The notes beneath the pieces were generated by a model that saw only the letters and a program-made list of their open reading frames with translations, did not search any database and was not told the DNA's origin. From a virus, in IMG/VR virus record IMGVR_UViG_3300028735_000027, positions 1 to 28,530 of that record: DNA of 28,530 bases, one strand, 5' to 3'. Below are positions 19,969 to 28,522 of this stretch, piece after piece (positions within the stretch are counted from its first letter, which is position 1; each line of letters opens with the position of its first letter). Both the position numbers and the translations under genes were made by a program.

Positions 19969-20415
19969 ATGGCTGACGTCTATGGCGTTGATGTTACGAC
20001 GCAGACTATCAATGACATGCGGCACCGCTTTGTTGACCCGATTTATGCTGGAGATGAGGCGGTTGTGCCCATGGCGGCCAATGCGGTGATCGCGGCAGAG
20101 CAGTTTGTCTGCGCCAATGCTTCCGGCTATGCCGTGGCCGGCGCCGATACCTCGGGGTATAAATTCCTTGGGATCGCCATGGAGGCCAAGGACAATACTG
20201 GCGGGGCCAATGGCGCCAAGCTGATCAGGATCAGGCGCAGGGGTTGTTTCTTAATGGCTGCGAGCAGCATTGCCCAGAGCAATGTTGGCAGTGTTATGGA
20301 AATTGTCAATGCCACGACTTTCGACGATACTTCGACCAATCATGTCAAGTGTGGCAAGCTGATAAAATATGTCAGTGCTACTGCGGGCTGGATTGCCATC
20401 AATGAAGGCTTCTAG
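19969..20415 (+). CDS. Capsid decoration-like protein (DUF2190-like)
   Basis: A 148-residue Ala/Gly-rich beta protein (MADVYGVDVTTQTINDMRHR..., then AANAVIAAEQFVCANASGYA). It lies between the protease/scaffold and the major capsid gene, the position of lambda D or DUF2190-type head-decoration proteins that stabilise the filled head. GGGGGTG is a few bases before the ATG, two bases after the previous stop. Confidence 0.7.
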   Translation: MADVYGVDVTTQTINDMRHRFVDPIYAGDEAVVPMAANAVIAAEQFVCANASGYAVAGADTSGYKFLGIAMEAKDNTGGANGAKLIRIRRRGCFLMAASSIAQSNVGSVMEIVNATTFDDTSTNHVKCGKLIKYVSATAGWIAINEGF

Positions 20416-20433
20416 TCATACAAGGGGGATAAA

Positions 20434-21459
20434 ATGGCCTTAACTGACTTTAACGAATTCAACTGGCGGGCGATGACCTCGGCAATCAATCAGATCGTGG
20501 CGCCGCCCATGCTGCTGCAGGATTTGATTTTCCGGACGCAAAACACCAACGCCGCTGAGACCATTGATGTCGACGTAGTGATTGGCGGCAAATATGTGGC
20601 GCCGTTCGTCAGCCCGGTTGACGGCGGGACAATCATCGAAAAACTTGGTCGTCAGGTGCGGTCGGTGAAAGCGCCGCGCATCCGGCTCAAGAAGCCATTC
20701 AGTGCCTCAGAATTGCTGACCGGCCGGGCGCCTGGTTCCGGTTTCTACGTTGATGGAGCCGGCAGCATCTCACAGTACCGCCAACAAAAGCTGGCCCAGG
20801 AGCTCCAGGACCTGAAGAACCGGATCATCGTCACCAAGGAATGGATGTGTTCTCAGGCATTGACCGGGACTCTTACTGTAACCCAGGATAATCTGTCGTT
20901 TGCTGTGAACTATAACATTCCTACTGCCAACAAGCCGACGCTGACCGGCAACAATGTCTGGGGCGGCTCCACCGCCGATATCATTGGCAATTTCATGACC
21001 TGGAGCGACCTGATCATTAATGCCGTCGGTATCGGTCCGGATATCGCCATCCTAGGGGCTACGGCCTTCCAGAAGCTGCGGGAAGATGATGGTGTCTACA
21101 AAATGCTGGACAATCGGCGCAACGAATCAGGCCAGTTCTCCTGGAAAGCCACCAGCAACTACCTGGGCAATCTCCTTGGGATTGACCTGTACCGCTACGG
21201 CACGACTTATACCGACAGAAACGGGACGAGTCAGAAGTTTGTGGCTGATAATGTGGTAATCCTGGCGGCCAGCAAGGCCAGGTTTTCCATTGAGCACGGC
21301 ATTATCCTGGACCTCGAGGCTGAAGCCCAGGTCATGTCACAGTATTTTGCCAAGTCATGGGTTGAGAAAGACCCATCGGTGGCCTGGATTCTGGCAGAGT
21401 CACGTCCGCTGCCGGTGCCATGGCAGCCGGAAGCTATTGTGTATGCCACCGTTGTGTAA
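20434..21459 (+). CDS. Major capsid protein (lambda E-like)
   Basis: A 341-residue protein with the lambda gpE-type pattern: YVAPFVSPVDGGTIIEKLGR, SVKAPRIRLKKPFSASELLT, a GRAPGSGFYVDG loop, then an alpha-rich region (KLAQELQDLKNRIIVTKEWM), EDDGVYKMLDNRRNESGQFS, and a C-terminal beta region ending ESRPLPVPWQPEAIVYATVV. It is the shell subunit of the icosahedral head, HK97 fold. GGGGG is 8 bases before the ATG. Confidence 0.92.
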   Translation: MALTDFNEFNWRAMTSAINQIVAPPMLLQDLIFRTQNTNAAETIDVDVVIGGKYVAPFVSPVDGGTIIEKLGRQVRSVKAPRIRLKKPFSASELLTGRAPGSGFYVDGAGSISQYRQQKLAQELQDLKNRIIVTKEWMCSQALTGTLTVTQDNLSFAVNYNIPTANKPTLTGNNVWGGSTADIIGNFMTWSDLIINAVGIGPDIAILGATAFQKLREDDGVYKMLDNRRNESGQFSWKATSNYLGNLLGIDLYRYGTTYTDRNGTSQKFVADNVVILAASKARFSIEHGIILDLEAEAQVMSQYFAKSWVEKDPSVAWILAESRPLPVPWQPEAIVYATVV

Positions 21460-21469
21460 CAGGTAAGTC

Positions 21470-21850
21470 ATGGCCTACTGCACCTTAGACGACCTGATGG
21501 CGATGCTCTCGGAATCTGAGATAGCACAGCTATCGGCTGAAACAGGAGAAATACCTGACGCAGAGATTGTGGCTGCGGCCATTGCCGCGGCCGATGCCTT
21601 GATTGACGGCTACTGTGAGCAGCGCTACGGGTCGATCATGCCATTCTCGCCGGTGCCGGAGATAATCAAGGCAATGTCGGTTGATATTGCCATTTACAAT
21701 CTGTTTTCGCGGCGCACCATCATGCCGGAAGTGCGCCGCTTAAAATATGAGGACGCTATCAGCTTTCTCAAAAGGATAGCCCAGGGATTGGCAAATATAT
21801 CTGGCACCTCTTCAACAGGTGCAACAACTATCAGATGGTATGCGGTCTAA
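21470..21850 (+). CDS. DUF1320-like head completion protein (Mu gp36-like)
   Basis: A 126-residue helical protein: MAYCTLDDLMAMLSESEIAQ, AAADALIDGYCEQRY, IIKAMSVDIAIYNLFSRRTI, RLKYEDAISFLKRIAQG. This is the pattern of the Mu gp36/DUF1320 family, similar to gp6-type adaptors that sit under the portal. It follows the capsid gene, as expected for head-tail connector genes. Confidence 0.82.
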   Translation: MAYCTLDDLMAMLSESEIAQLSAETGEIPDAEIVAAAIAAADALIDGYCEQRYGSIMPFSPVPEIIKAMSVDIAIYNLFSRRTIMPEVRRLKYEDAISFLKRIAQGLANISGTSSTGATTIRWYAV

Positions 21851-21859
21851 GGGACGCTG

Positions 21860-22345
21860 ATGCCAAACTACTCCTTTGCCGATTACGAAAATGCCGTCCT
21901 GCAAACCTTAGCCGACCTAAAGGCTCCAACAGGCTATTTAAAGACGCTGGCAGGTTATTCTGGGGAGTTCAATGAAGACGTTGCCTTTGAAAATTTTCTG
22001 CAAGGGTTTCCGGGCGTCTTAGTGGAGATTGCGGCAGCGGAGTACTCACAGACAGAATTACCGTTCCCCCCGGTTATCGTTAATCAGACGGTCACGGTCC
22101 AGCTTTATGTGGCCGCCCTCTCATGGCGGGACCAGGCTGCAGCCCGTAAGGGGGCCACCGGCGTAACCGGGGCCTACACCATCTTAGCAGATATCAGGAA
22201 GTATCTACTCGGCAAAACCTTGGGATTGCAGATCAGGCCGGTGGTGCCGCAGGGGGAGTTTAAGATTAACCACGAGCTGGGCAGCCGGGTGGTGCTGTAT
22301 GGCGCCAAGTATTTAATTGTGAATGACAGAATTTTGGAGCAGTAG
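21860..22345 (+). CDS. DUF1834-like tail completion protein, copy A (Mu gp37-like)
   Basis: A 161-residue protein: MPNYSFADYENAVLQTLADL, ENFLQGFPGVLVEIAAAEYS, then TILADIRKYLLGKTLGLQIR. It matches the Mu gp37/DUF1834 family of tail-terminator-like proteins. It is a clear paralogue of the gene at 23186, sharing NYSFA(D/E)YE, FPG(V/I)LVEI and LLGKTLGL(Q/E)IRP. The start lies 9 bases after the DUF1320 stop. Confidence 0.8.
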   Translation: MPNYSFADYENAVLQTLADLKAPTGYLKTLAGYSGEFNEDVAFENFLQGFPGVLVEIAAAEYSQTELPFPPVIVNQTVTVQLYVAALSWRDQAAARKGATGVTGAYTILADIRKYLLGKTLGLQIRPVVPQGEFKINHELGSRVVLYGAKYLIVNDRILEQ

Positions 22346-22347
22346 GC

Positions 22348-22721
22348 ATGAGGAAGACAAATATTGCCCTTGCGTCGGACCTCTTAAAGGTGACAAAACG
22401 ATCAATTTACAGGTGGTTAAAAAAAAACCGGATTTGTGCATCATAACCAAATATGGCACTATGGTGCTGCTTCCCAAATTAATTCATTTCTACACTGCCA
22501 CTACAATGGACATTGAGCAACTGGCAAACAACCTAATCAATGGGACAGACGAGCTAATGACGCCGAAGGAGATAGCAGCCATGTTAAAAATAACCACATC
22601 GTCTGTCCATAGAATAATCCACGAAAAAAATATTACAGCGATTAAAATTTCTGAAGGGAGAAATAGTGCGGTCAGGGTTCCGAAAAGTGAGCTTAAAAAA
22701 TTTATTGATACATTGATATAA
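22348..22721 (+). CDS. Helix-turn-helix protein interrupted by a -1 frameshift at A9
   Basis: The ATG at 22348, two bases after the previous stop and with GGAG upstream, reads MRKTNIALASDLLKVTKRSI, then YRWLKKN, and stops at 22446. The heptamer A-AAA-AAC (22422-22428) inside a run of nine A is a classic -1 slip site. Reading on in the -1 frame gives PDLCIITKYGTMVLLPKLIH and a second helix-turn-helix (MTPKEIAAMLKITTSSVHRI) to 22721. The joined product has two DNA-binding motifs and no gap in sense. It could be programmed frameshifting, transcriptional slippage, a decayed gene or an assembly error. The DNA is AT-rich. Confidence 0.65.
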
Positions 22722-22737
22722 AAATTGGAGATATATT

Positions 22738-23046
22738 ATGCCTGTTACAGAAGTTATTGGTAATAAATTTATCCAGATAAATTTTGGGGAAACTGGCGGT
22801 GATTATGTCATGTCATCGCCAGCAGTTATCAGAGAGATTCGGCTTACCGGCATTGAAATAGGAGATTACCTGACCTTCTACGAGGCGGCGGGAAACAATC
22901 CCAAAATCGCTAGGCTTGATTTTGACCGTCCGGCGACGTTTTTCCAGGGCACGGTGAAGACAAAGATTGGATTCAATTGGTCTGAGTGTTCAGTTCAGAA
23001 TCCGGCAGCGGCAATCCTATCCATCGAAGTTGAGAAATATGGTTAA
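22738..23046 (+). CDS. Hypothetical beta-rich protein in inserted module
   Basis: A 102-residue protein (MPVTEVIGNKFIQINFGETG..., then IEIGDYLTFYEAAGNNPKIA) with alternating hydrophobic residues, likely a small beta barrel. GGAG lies 9 bases before the ATG. The first half is AT-rich like its neighbour, the second half less so. Its last 8 bases overlap a stump of a virion-morphogenesis gene. The function is unknown; it could be a small structural protein. Confidence 0.65.
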   Translation: MPVTEVIGNKFIQINFGETGGDYVMSSPAVIREIRLTGIEIGDYLTFYEAAGNNPKIARLDFDRPATFFQGTVKTKIGFNWSECSVQNPAAAILSIEVEKYG

Positions 23047-23185
23047 TTTCGGCACCAGAGTGCCCTATGCGATCTTTCACCAGGAGGGCACGCGCAAGAT
23101 GCCAGCCCGGCCGTTTCTCCTGGTGCAGCGGGAGGATTGGGAGTATTTTGTCCGCCGCTGGCAGCAGTGGCTGGCCGAGGCGTAG
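23039..23185 (+). pseudogene. C-terminal stump of a virion morphogenesis protein
   Basis: Forty-eight residues, MVNFGTRVPYAIFHQEGTRK, then MPARPFLLVQREDWEYFVRR. GTxVPYAxxHQxGT and MPARPFL are hallmarks of the Mu gpG/phage virion morphogenesis (Phage_tail_S) family, which is usually 130 residues or more. The N-terminal part is missing and the upstream sequence in this frame is not recognisable. The junction lies near 23035, at the end of the inserted module. It may still be translated from the ATG at 23039, but is probably a remnant of recombination. Confidence 0.65.
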
Positions 23186-23626
23186 ATGAGCAACTATTCC
23201 TTTGCCGAGTATGAGGAGGCGGTGTTAGAGGCACTGGCTGGGATTGACGGTTTGCAGACCCTGAAGGGGTACGCCGGGGAATTGGATGAGCAGGGGGCGT
23301 TGGAGCAGTTTCGCCGGGGGTTTCCGGGGATTTTGGTGGAAATCAGCGAGGCGGAATATGAGATCCGCACCATGCCCTGTTACCAGCAGATCGTGACGGT
23401 TAATGTGATGGTTGGGGATCGGAGCTATCGGTCCCAGGATGAGGCCCGGGCCGCGGGGGTCTACAACCTGTTGGCCGCGGTGCGGGGGGTGCTCCTGGGC
23501 AAAACCCTGGGGTTGGAGATTCGGCCACTGGTGCTGCGGCGGGAGGTGAAGCTGGCCAGCAGCCCCAGCACGGTGTTGTATCTGGCGCAGTATCAGATTA
23601 TCAATGATTATGTGGTGGAGGCCTGA
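23186..23626 (+). CDS. DUF1834-like tail completion protein, copy B
   Basis: A 146-residue paralogue of the gene at 21860: MSNYSFAEYEEAVLEALAGI, RRGFPGILVEISEAEYEIRT, GVLLGKTLGLEIRPLVLRRE. It starts directly after the stop of the virion-morphogenesis stump, and its base composition is GC-rich like the tail genes that follow. Being next to the tail tube gene, it is the more likely tail terminator for this tail; copy A may have arrived with the head-side module. Confidence 0.82.
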   Translation: MSNYSFAEYEEAVLEALAGIDGLQTLKGYAGELDEQGALEQFRRGFPGILVEISEAEYEIRTMPCYQQIVTVNVMVGDRSYRSQDEARAAGVYNLLAAVRGVLLGKTLGLEIRPLVLRREVKLASSPSTVLYLAQYQIINDYVVEA

Positions 23627-23627
23627 T

Positions 23628-23774
23628 ATGGAGAAATATGAGCAGATTTATGAAGTGCGGGAGGCCCGGACCTATATCCTGCCAGGGGAGGCAGCCGGCG
23701 AGGCAGCGGCCGAGGCGCGGGCGGAGCAGGGAGAGGCGTCGGTGGACCGGGGCGGCCAGGAGGAGGGAGAATAG
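23628..23774 (+). CDS. 48-residue acidic hypothetical protein
   Basis: A short frame, MEKYEQIYEVREARTYILPG, then a Glu/Ala/Gly-rich tail. GGAGG is 6 bases before the ATG; it starts one base after the previous stop and ends directly against the next ATG. It holds the place of the small Mu gp38-type gene between gp37 and the tail tube/sheath genes, but no DUF2635 motif is evident. Confidence 0.6.
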   Translation: MEKYEQIYEVREARTYILPGEAAGEAAAEARAEQGEASVDRGGQEEGE

Positions 23775-24704
23775 ATGGGGATTTTGCTGAACCGCTGCCA
23801 GGTGGCGGCCAAGATTGAGTCGGTGGAAGGGACGGCGGAGACGCTCGTGGCGGCTGACGCCTTCCTGGTCTTTACGCCCAAAGCCGATCCGGACGTAGAC
23901 CGTTATAAGCGGGATCCGGTGCGGGAGAATCTGGGGCAGTTGGAGAGCCTACCGGGGGCCCGGAGCGCCAAGCTGTCCTTTACGGTGGAGTTGGCCGGTT
24001 CTGGAACGGCGGGGACGGCGCCGGCCTGGGGCAAGTTGATGAAGGCGTGCGGCTGCTCCGAGACGGTGGTGCCGAGCACGAGCGTCACCTATGCTCCGGC
24101 CTCGAGCAGTATTCCGTCCATGACGTTGGCCATGTATATGGACGGGGTGATCAAGAAAATCTGGGGGGCCCGGGGGACATTTCAACTGGTGTTGGAGAAG
24201 GGTAAGCCGGGCCTGATCAATTTCACTTTCACCGGGGCCGATTTCAGCGTGACGGACGGGGCGCTATTGAGCGGTGTCAGCTACACTACGGTGAAGCCGC
24301 CGGTTTTCCTGGGCGTTTCTTTCACCTATGACAGCTATGCGGCCCGGATCGCCAAACTGAGCCTGGACGCGGGCAATAACCTGACCCTGGCCGACGATAT
24401 CACAAAATCATCCGGCCATTTCTCGGCTTTGATCACGGAGCGGGATCCGCGGATCAGCTTTGATCCGGAGATGGTGACGGTGGCCACCAAAGACTTTTTC
24501 GGGCAGTTGCGGGGCGACGCGGGCAAGGCCTTGAGCCTGTCCGGTTTGGGGAGTGTGGCTGGCAACCGGGTGGCCCTGTCGGCGCCGAAGTGCCAGATTG
24601 AGGAGGTGAAGATTGCCGAACGGAGCGGCTATTTCGCCCTGGAGGTGCAGTGCGGCGCCAAGATGAGCGCTGGCGATGACGAGTGGTCTCTGGTCCTGAC
24701 CTAA
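23775..24704 (+). CDS. Major tail tube-like protein
   Basis: A 309-residue protein: NRCQVAAKIESVEGTAETLV at the start, PVRENLGQLESLPGARSAKL, FTVELAGSGTAGTAPAWGKL, MKACGCSETV, then repeated beta segments and FALEVQCGAKMSAGDDEWSL at the end. This is the layout of siphovirus tail tube proteins, which polymerise as hexameric rings around the tape measure. It lies between the tail completion genes and the chaperone pair, as expected. GGAGG precedes the start. Confidence 0.85.
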   Translation: MGILLNRCQVAAKIESVEGTAETLVAADAFLVFTPKADPDVDRYKRDPVRENLGQLESLPGARSAKLSFTVELAGSGTAGTAPAWGKLMKACGCSETVVPSTSVTYAPASSSIPSMTLAMYMDGVIKKIWGARGTFQLVLEKGKPGLINFTFTGADFSVTDGALLSGVSYTTVKPPVFLGVSFTYDSYAARIAKLSLDAGNNLTLADDITKSSGHFSALITERDPRISFDPEMVTVATKDFFGQLRGDAGKALSLSGLGSVAGNRVALSAPKCQIEEVKIAERSGYFALEVQCGAKMSAGDDEWSLVLT

Positions 24705-24714
24705 GGAGAATAAA

Positions 24715-25161
24715 ATGCAGATCAGCGAGCTGATTGAGGATATCTACCTACCGCAATGGGTAGATTGCCCTGGAGTGCCCGGGTTTGCGGTGTTCTTGCG
24801 GCTGCCCGATGCGGCCCGGGGATTTGTTTTGGCCAGCCGGGCGCTGCGGGAGGCTGAGGCGGCGGAGGACGGGCCGCCGCCGGAGATGGCCCTGTATCTG
24901 GTCCGCTATGCGGTGGCAGATTGGCGGGGGCTGACCGTCGCCGGCCTGCGGCAGTTGAGCCAGCTGCCAGTGGCCGGGGCGGCTGACCAGGAGATCCCCT
25001 ACAACGCCGACAATCTGGCGTCGCTGCTGAAGATCTCCGGCGAATTTTTTGTGTGGGTCCTGCAGTGGATAAACCAGCGGGGCAACGCCGTCAAACGGGA
25101 GGCTGAGATCACCGAAAATTTGTCCGCTACGCCGAACACTACACCGATCCCTACGCGGTAA
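24715..25161 (+). CDS. Tail assembly chaperone G-like protein
   Basis: A 148-residue protein (MQISELIEDIYLPQWVDCPG, LRLPDAARGFVLASRALREA, YNADNLASLLKISGEFFVWV). Its position between tail tube and tape measure, and the frameshift site near its end, identify it as the G part of the lambda-like G/G-T pair. These chaperones coat the tape measure and guide tube assembly. AAGGAG lies 6 bases before the ATG. Confidence 0.78.
   Translation: MQISELIEDIYLPQWVDCPGVPGFAVFLRLPDAARGFVLASRALREAEAAEDGPPPEMALYLVRYAVADWRGLTVAGLRQLSQLPVAGAADQEIPYNADNLASLLKISGEFFVWVLQWINQRGNAVKREAEITENLSATPNTTPIPTR
25116..25122 (+). other. -1 ribosomal frameshift site A-AAT-TTG
   Basis: In the G frame the codons GAA-AAT-TTG contain the canonical X-XXY-YYZ heptamer AAATTTG. 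A -1 slip here enters the frame that is open from 25107 to 25427 and clearly coding. The site is about 40 bases before the G stop, as in lambda-like tail chaperones. Confidence 0.8.
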
Positions 25162-25427
25162 CCTGCTCTCGCTGCGTGCAAGATCAAGAAGTGTTCGGCG
25201 TGGCCCCCCCTTGCGAAGCCTGTGAGGTGCCGGAGCTGTGGCCGGAGAACCAAGTAGTCTGGGAGGTGTTCAAGTTGGTGGCCAGGGCCGGTGACGGTCT
25301 CAGCTTGGATTTATTGGGGTTGTTGGACCGGCTGCAGGTAAAACAGCCCTTACTTTTCCTGCGCCGCCTGCAGGCTGTCTGGCAGGTGGCGGCGGCGAAC
25401 GCCAGGAGAGTGAAACTTGCCCCCTGA
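25122..25427 (+). CDS. T extension of the G-T tail chaperone (by -1 frameshift)
   Basis: After the slip the product continues VRYAEHYTDPYAVTCSRCVQ, PPCEACEVPELWPENQVVWE and a helical end, about 101 residues. The two CxxC pairs (CSRC, CEAC) form a likely zinc site, a feature of some T domains. The frame has a stop at 25104-25106 and no good start of its own, so it depends on frameshifting from the G gene (24715). The G-T fusion binds tail tube subunits and brings them to the tape measure. It overlaps the tape measure start by 11 bases. Confidence 0.78.
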   Translation, partial: VRYAEHYTDPYAVTCSRCVQDQEVFGVAPPCEACEVPELWPENQVVWEVFKLVARAGDGLSLDLLGLLDRLQVKQPLLFLRRLQAVWQVAAANARRVKLAP

Positions 25428-28400
25428 ACTTAAGCTGACAATTCTGGTAGACGACCAGGGTACCGTAAAGATAAATAGCCTGACGGAAGCCCTGGGGAAG
25501 CTGGAGCGGGCTGCCAAGCAGTCGAGCACCGGACTGGCGGCCGGCGGCAAGGAAGCGGCGGCGGCAGGGGTGAATTACGCCCAGCTGGGATCGTCAGTAG
25601 CGATGGCCCAGGCGAAGCTCATGGCCCTCTACGGCGCAGTCCGGGGCGCTCAGGGGCTGTTCAGCAAGGGCATGGAGGCCGTTGACTATTACGAAAAGGC
25701 GATAATCCGCATGGCGGCCAGCGCCACTGACGCGGTGAAGGGGATCACCGAAGAGGCTGACCTGGCGGCCTATTACGAACGGCAGAAAAGCCAATTCCGG
25801 GAGTTGGTCAATTACGCCCAGGAGGCCAGCGCCAAGTATTTCGCCAATGCTCGGGAGATTCTGCAGGTGGCGGAATGGGCTGTTGCCCGGGGGCATCCGG
25901 TCGGCAAGAAAGAGATCGACAATATCGGCCTGCTGGTGGATAAAATCAAGCAGTTAGTGCCCTGGATCAAGCAGGAAGGGCAGGTATTGCAGGAGCTCAA
26001 CGCCCTGTGGGAGGGCCACGCCCGGGTCACAGACACGCTGGCCAAGCTGGTGGTCGACCGGCTGAAACAGATGGGGCAGATCACGGCGACGGAGGGCAAA
26101 GAGGTCCAGGAACAGTTTCAGAAGATCCTGGCCGGCTGGAAAGAGGAAGGGTTTGGCGGCTTCTTGGAGCGGGTCATGGGACTGTTCAAGGGCGCCCAAC
26201 TGGCCAGCAAGGACGTACAAAATACCTGGGAATCGACTCTGGAGACCATGCAGACGGCAGCGGAGCGGCTGGCCAGCGTGGCCGGAAAGGAAATTTACCG
26301 GGATATTATTCAGTATTTGCAGGCGATCTCTCAAGAATATCTGACCGGCGAACAGGCGGCGGAAAAGCAGCGGGCTGTTGCTGACGCGGTTAACGTCGCC
26401 TGGCGGACGGTGAAGGCGACGCTCGCGGATCTGCGGCCGGTAATGGCTGATATCGGCACCTTCCTGGGCGAGGCCTGGAAATCCTATGCTGGAATGCCGG
26501 AAGAGGTGCGGGAAGTCGGGATGGTTGGCTTTCTGCTGGTGGGCACGAAGGGGAAGGCTCTCATAATCGCAGTGCTGGGGATGCTGGGGCGGGTTGAGAC
26601 GCTGATCGGCTCCATCCGGGCCTATGCCTCTGGGAATCTCTCCCTCGGGGATGTTCTTTTTGGCAACAAGGAGAAGCTGGACGAGGGGATCAGAAATTTT
26701 GAGGAATACCAGCGACGGTTAGAGAATTTACGGGAATTCCAGCGGATGGACCAGGAGCCCGGCTTAAAAAAATCGCCGATCCGTTTGATGGGCTGGGAGG
26801 AATCTGATAACCCTTTTGGCGCCTGGGAGGATTTGATCGAACTGACTGGCGGCGCCAAAATCACCAAACGGGGCGAGTCTCGGCCCTGGGGTTATATCGA
26901 CGAATATGTCGACCAGTTTGGCAGAGCGTACGAGGAAATCGACAGCAAGCGCCGCCGCCTAGACGAAGAATATTATGGCCAGGCCATTGGCAAGGCCAAA
27001 GCAATGTATCAGGAGGTCGGGAGTATCTATGATGGTATGCTGGTTGCGGCCCGGAAGTATTTTGCCGAATCTACCAACCTATACCGGGCCGGGGAGCAAA
27101 TCTTCGCTGATTTTACGCGGGCAGGTGAAAAACTCCTGGGAGACTTTTTCGATGTAATTATCTGGAAAACCGGTAATTTCCGGGACGCGATGCGAAACTT
27201 CCTCAAATCTTTAGGCCAAAGTCTACTGGATCAGTTGGTGATTAAGCCTATCGTCGGCCTGATCAGCTTGGGTTTAGGATCAATTTTAAATTTGGCGGTT
27301 CCTGGCCTGGGCGCAATTTACGGCGCCCAAATGTTCGGCGGTACAGCAGCGGGTGGCGGCCAGGTATCGGGTGGTGGCCCGGTATCAGGTGAAGGCGGCG
27401 CCATGATGGGAATAATGGCCGCTATGGGCCTCGGCGGTATGGCTGCCATGATGAGCGGCGAGGAAAGAGCCTCGGAGTCTTCACTGTCAACCATGACAGT
27501 GGAGACGATTCAGGTGGCTAATTTGACGGTGGAATCGTTCAGCTTGGACGGAGCTAAAGTGACCAGTGTGGCCACAACCTCGAATACCGCAGCGACTGGC
27601 AAAACGGCCGCGTTAGGCAAAACCAATGTTGACGGTGTATTTAAAAACTTGTTTTCCTTGTTGGGCTGGATTGACGCCGAAGGTTTTATTAGGAATTCTG
27701 ACGCCGAAAAAGGTTTGGCTGTCAAAAACGAGGCCCAGTGGCGGTCAGCCTTCAGAGAGGCTGGCGAGACCCTGAGCGGCAGGAGCGAAGTTTTATTAGG
27801 AGGCCTTGGCGGCTTGATCGGGGTTACCACCGGCGAATGGGATTATCTCAAGAAAAATAATGAATTGATGAAGCTAGGCACAACCTTTAAAACCTTAGGT
27901 AAAGACGGCAAAATATTATCTATCGAAGGCCTGGGGGTAACCGCCGCAATGCTGGAGCAGGTTTACGTTCAAAAGATGGAGGGCGAGCCGGACTGGTATA
28001 ACAAAGCCCCCGGGTGGATAGATTCCTCGGCGTTGAAATTTACGACGGCAATGGATAGCGCTGCGGCCAGATTTACCGCCGCGATATCTGAGGCGGGCGA
28101 TCAATTCAGCAGCGATGTCAGAGGGGTTGTAGACAGCCTGGCCAAGGTTGGCGGATTGTCCGGCGGCGGCGGCCGCAGTGGCGGAATTTTATCCAGGATC
28201 GGCTCCTGGATCGATATTTTCCATGACGGCGGTTGGCCTCGGGCGCATAACGGCCTCTGGTTGGGCCGCAATGAGATCCCGATTATCGCCGAAGAAGGGG
28301 AGAGAGTTGTAAGCCGCCGGGAGGTTGCCCGGGTTGGCGGCCGCCGCCGATTGGACGCGCTGCTGAATGGTGGCAATGATGGCGGTGATGGCGGTGCGCT

Positions 28401-28521
28401 CAAAATAGTTATCAATGTCAACGCCCTGGATAGCGACTCTGTGAGCCGCTTGGACTGGGAGCGCCTGGTGCGCAGCCGGGTCGCCCCGGTGTTGGATAAA
28501 CTCAACCGGAGGATGGTATAA
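25417..28521 (+). CDS. Tail tape measure protein
   Basis: A 1034-residue protein whose length sets tail length; at roughly 0.15 nm per residue it would give a tail near 150 nm. Long helical stretches (about 60-350), hydrophobic segments around 365-390 and 605-670, and a lambda-type C-terminal block (YRAGEQIFADFTRAGEKLLG, then FRDAMRNFLKSLGQSLLDQL) are seen. A conserved end (FHDGGWPRAHNGLWLGRNEI, ERVVSRREVARVGG) is typical of siphovirus tape measures. It starts with TTG at 25417, with AGGAG about 9 bases upstream, overlapping the G-T end. The gene is complete in the window. Confidence 0.92.
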   Translation: MPPELKLTILVDDQGTVKINSLTEALGKLERAAKQSSTGLAAGGKEAAAAGVNYAQLGSSVAMAQAKLMALYGAVRGAQGLFSKGMEAVDYYEKAIIRMAASATDAVKGITEEADLAAYYERQKSQFRELVNYAQEASAKYFANAREILQVAEWAVARGHPVGKKEIDNIGLLVDKIKQLVPWIKQEGQVLQELNALWEGHARVTDTLAKLVVDRLKQMGQITATEGKEVQEQFQKILAGWKEEGFGGFLERVMGLFKGAQLASKDVQNTWESTLETMQTAAERLASVAGKEIYRDIIQYLQAISQEYLTGEQAAEKQRAVADAVNVAWRTVKATLADLRPVMADIGTFLGEAWKSYAGMPEEVREVGMVGFLLVGTKGKALIIAVLGMLGRVETLIGSIRAYASGNLSLGDVLFGNKEKLDEGIRNFEEYQRRLENLREFQRMDQEPGLKKSPIRLMGWEESDNPFGAWEDLIELTGGAKITKRGESRPWGYIDEYVDQFGRAYEEIDSKRRRLDEEYYGQAIGKAKAMYQEVGSIYDGMLVAARKYFAESTNLYRAGEQIFADFTRAGEKLLGDFFDVIIWKTGNFRDAMRNFLKSLGQSLLDQLVIKPIVGLISLGLGSILNLAVPGLGAIYGAQMFGGTAAGGGQVSGGGPVSGEGGAMMGIMAAMGLGGMAAMMSGEERASESSLSTMTVETIQVANLTVESFSLDGAKVTSVATTSNTAATGKTAALGKTNVDGVFKNLFSLLGWIDAEGFIRNSDAEKGLAVKNEAQWRSAFREAGETLSGRSEVLLGGLGGLIGVTTGEWDYLKKNNELMKLGTTFKTLGKDGKILSIEGLGVTAAMLEQVYVQKMEGEPDWYNKAPGWIDSSALKFTTAMDSAAARFTAAISEAGDQFSSDVRGVVDSLAKVGGLSGGGGRSGGILSRIGSWIDIFHDGGWPRAHNGLWLGRNEIPIIAEEGERVVSRREVARVGGRRRLDALLNGGNDGGDGGALKIVINVNALDSDSVSRLDWERLVRSRVAPVLDKLNRRMV

Positions 28522-28522
28522 C

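Noticed and set aside
23775-24704. Contractile tail sheath protein in Mu-like order
   Set aside because: The Mu-like gp36/gp37 genes suggested a myovirus, but this protein reads as a tube-type subunit and is followed by a G/G-T pair and tape measure with no sheath gene, so a non-contractile tail is more likely.
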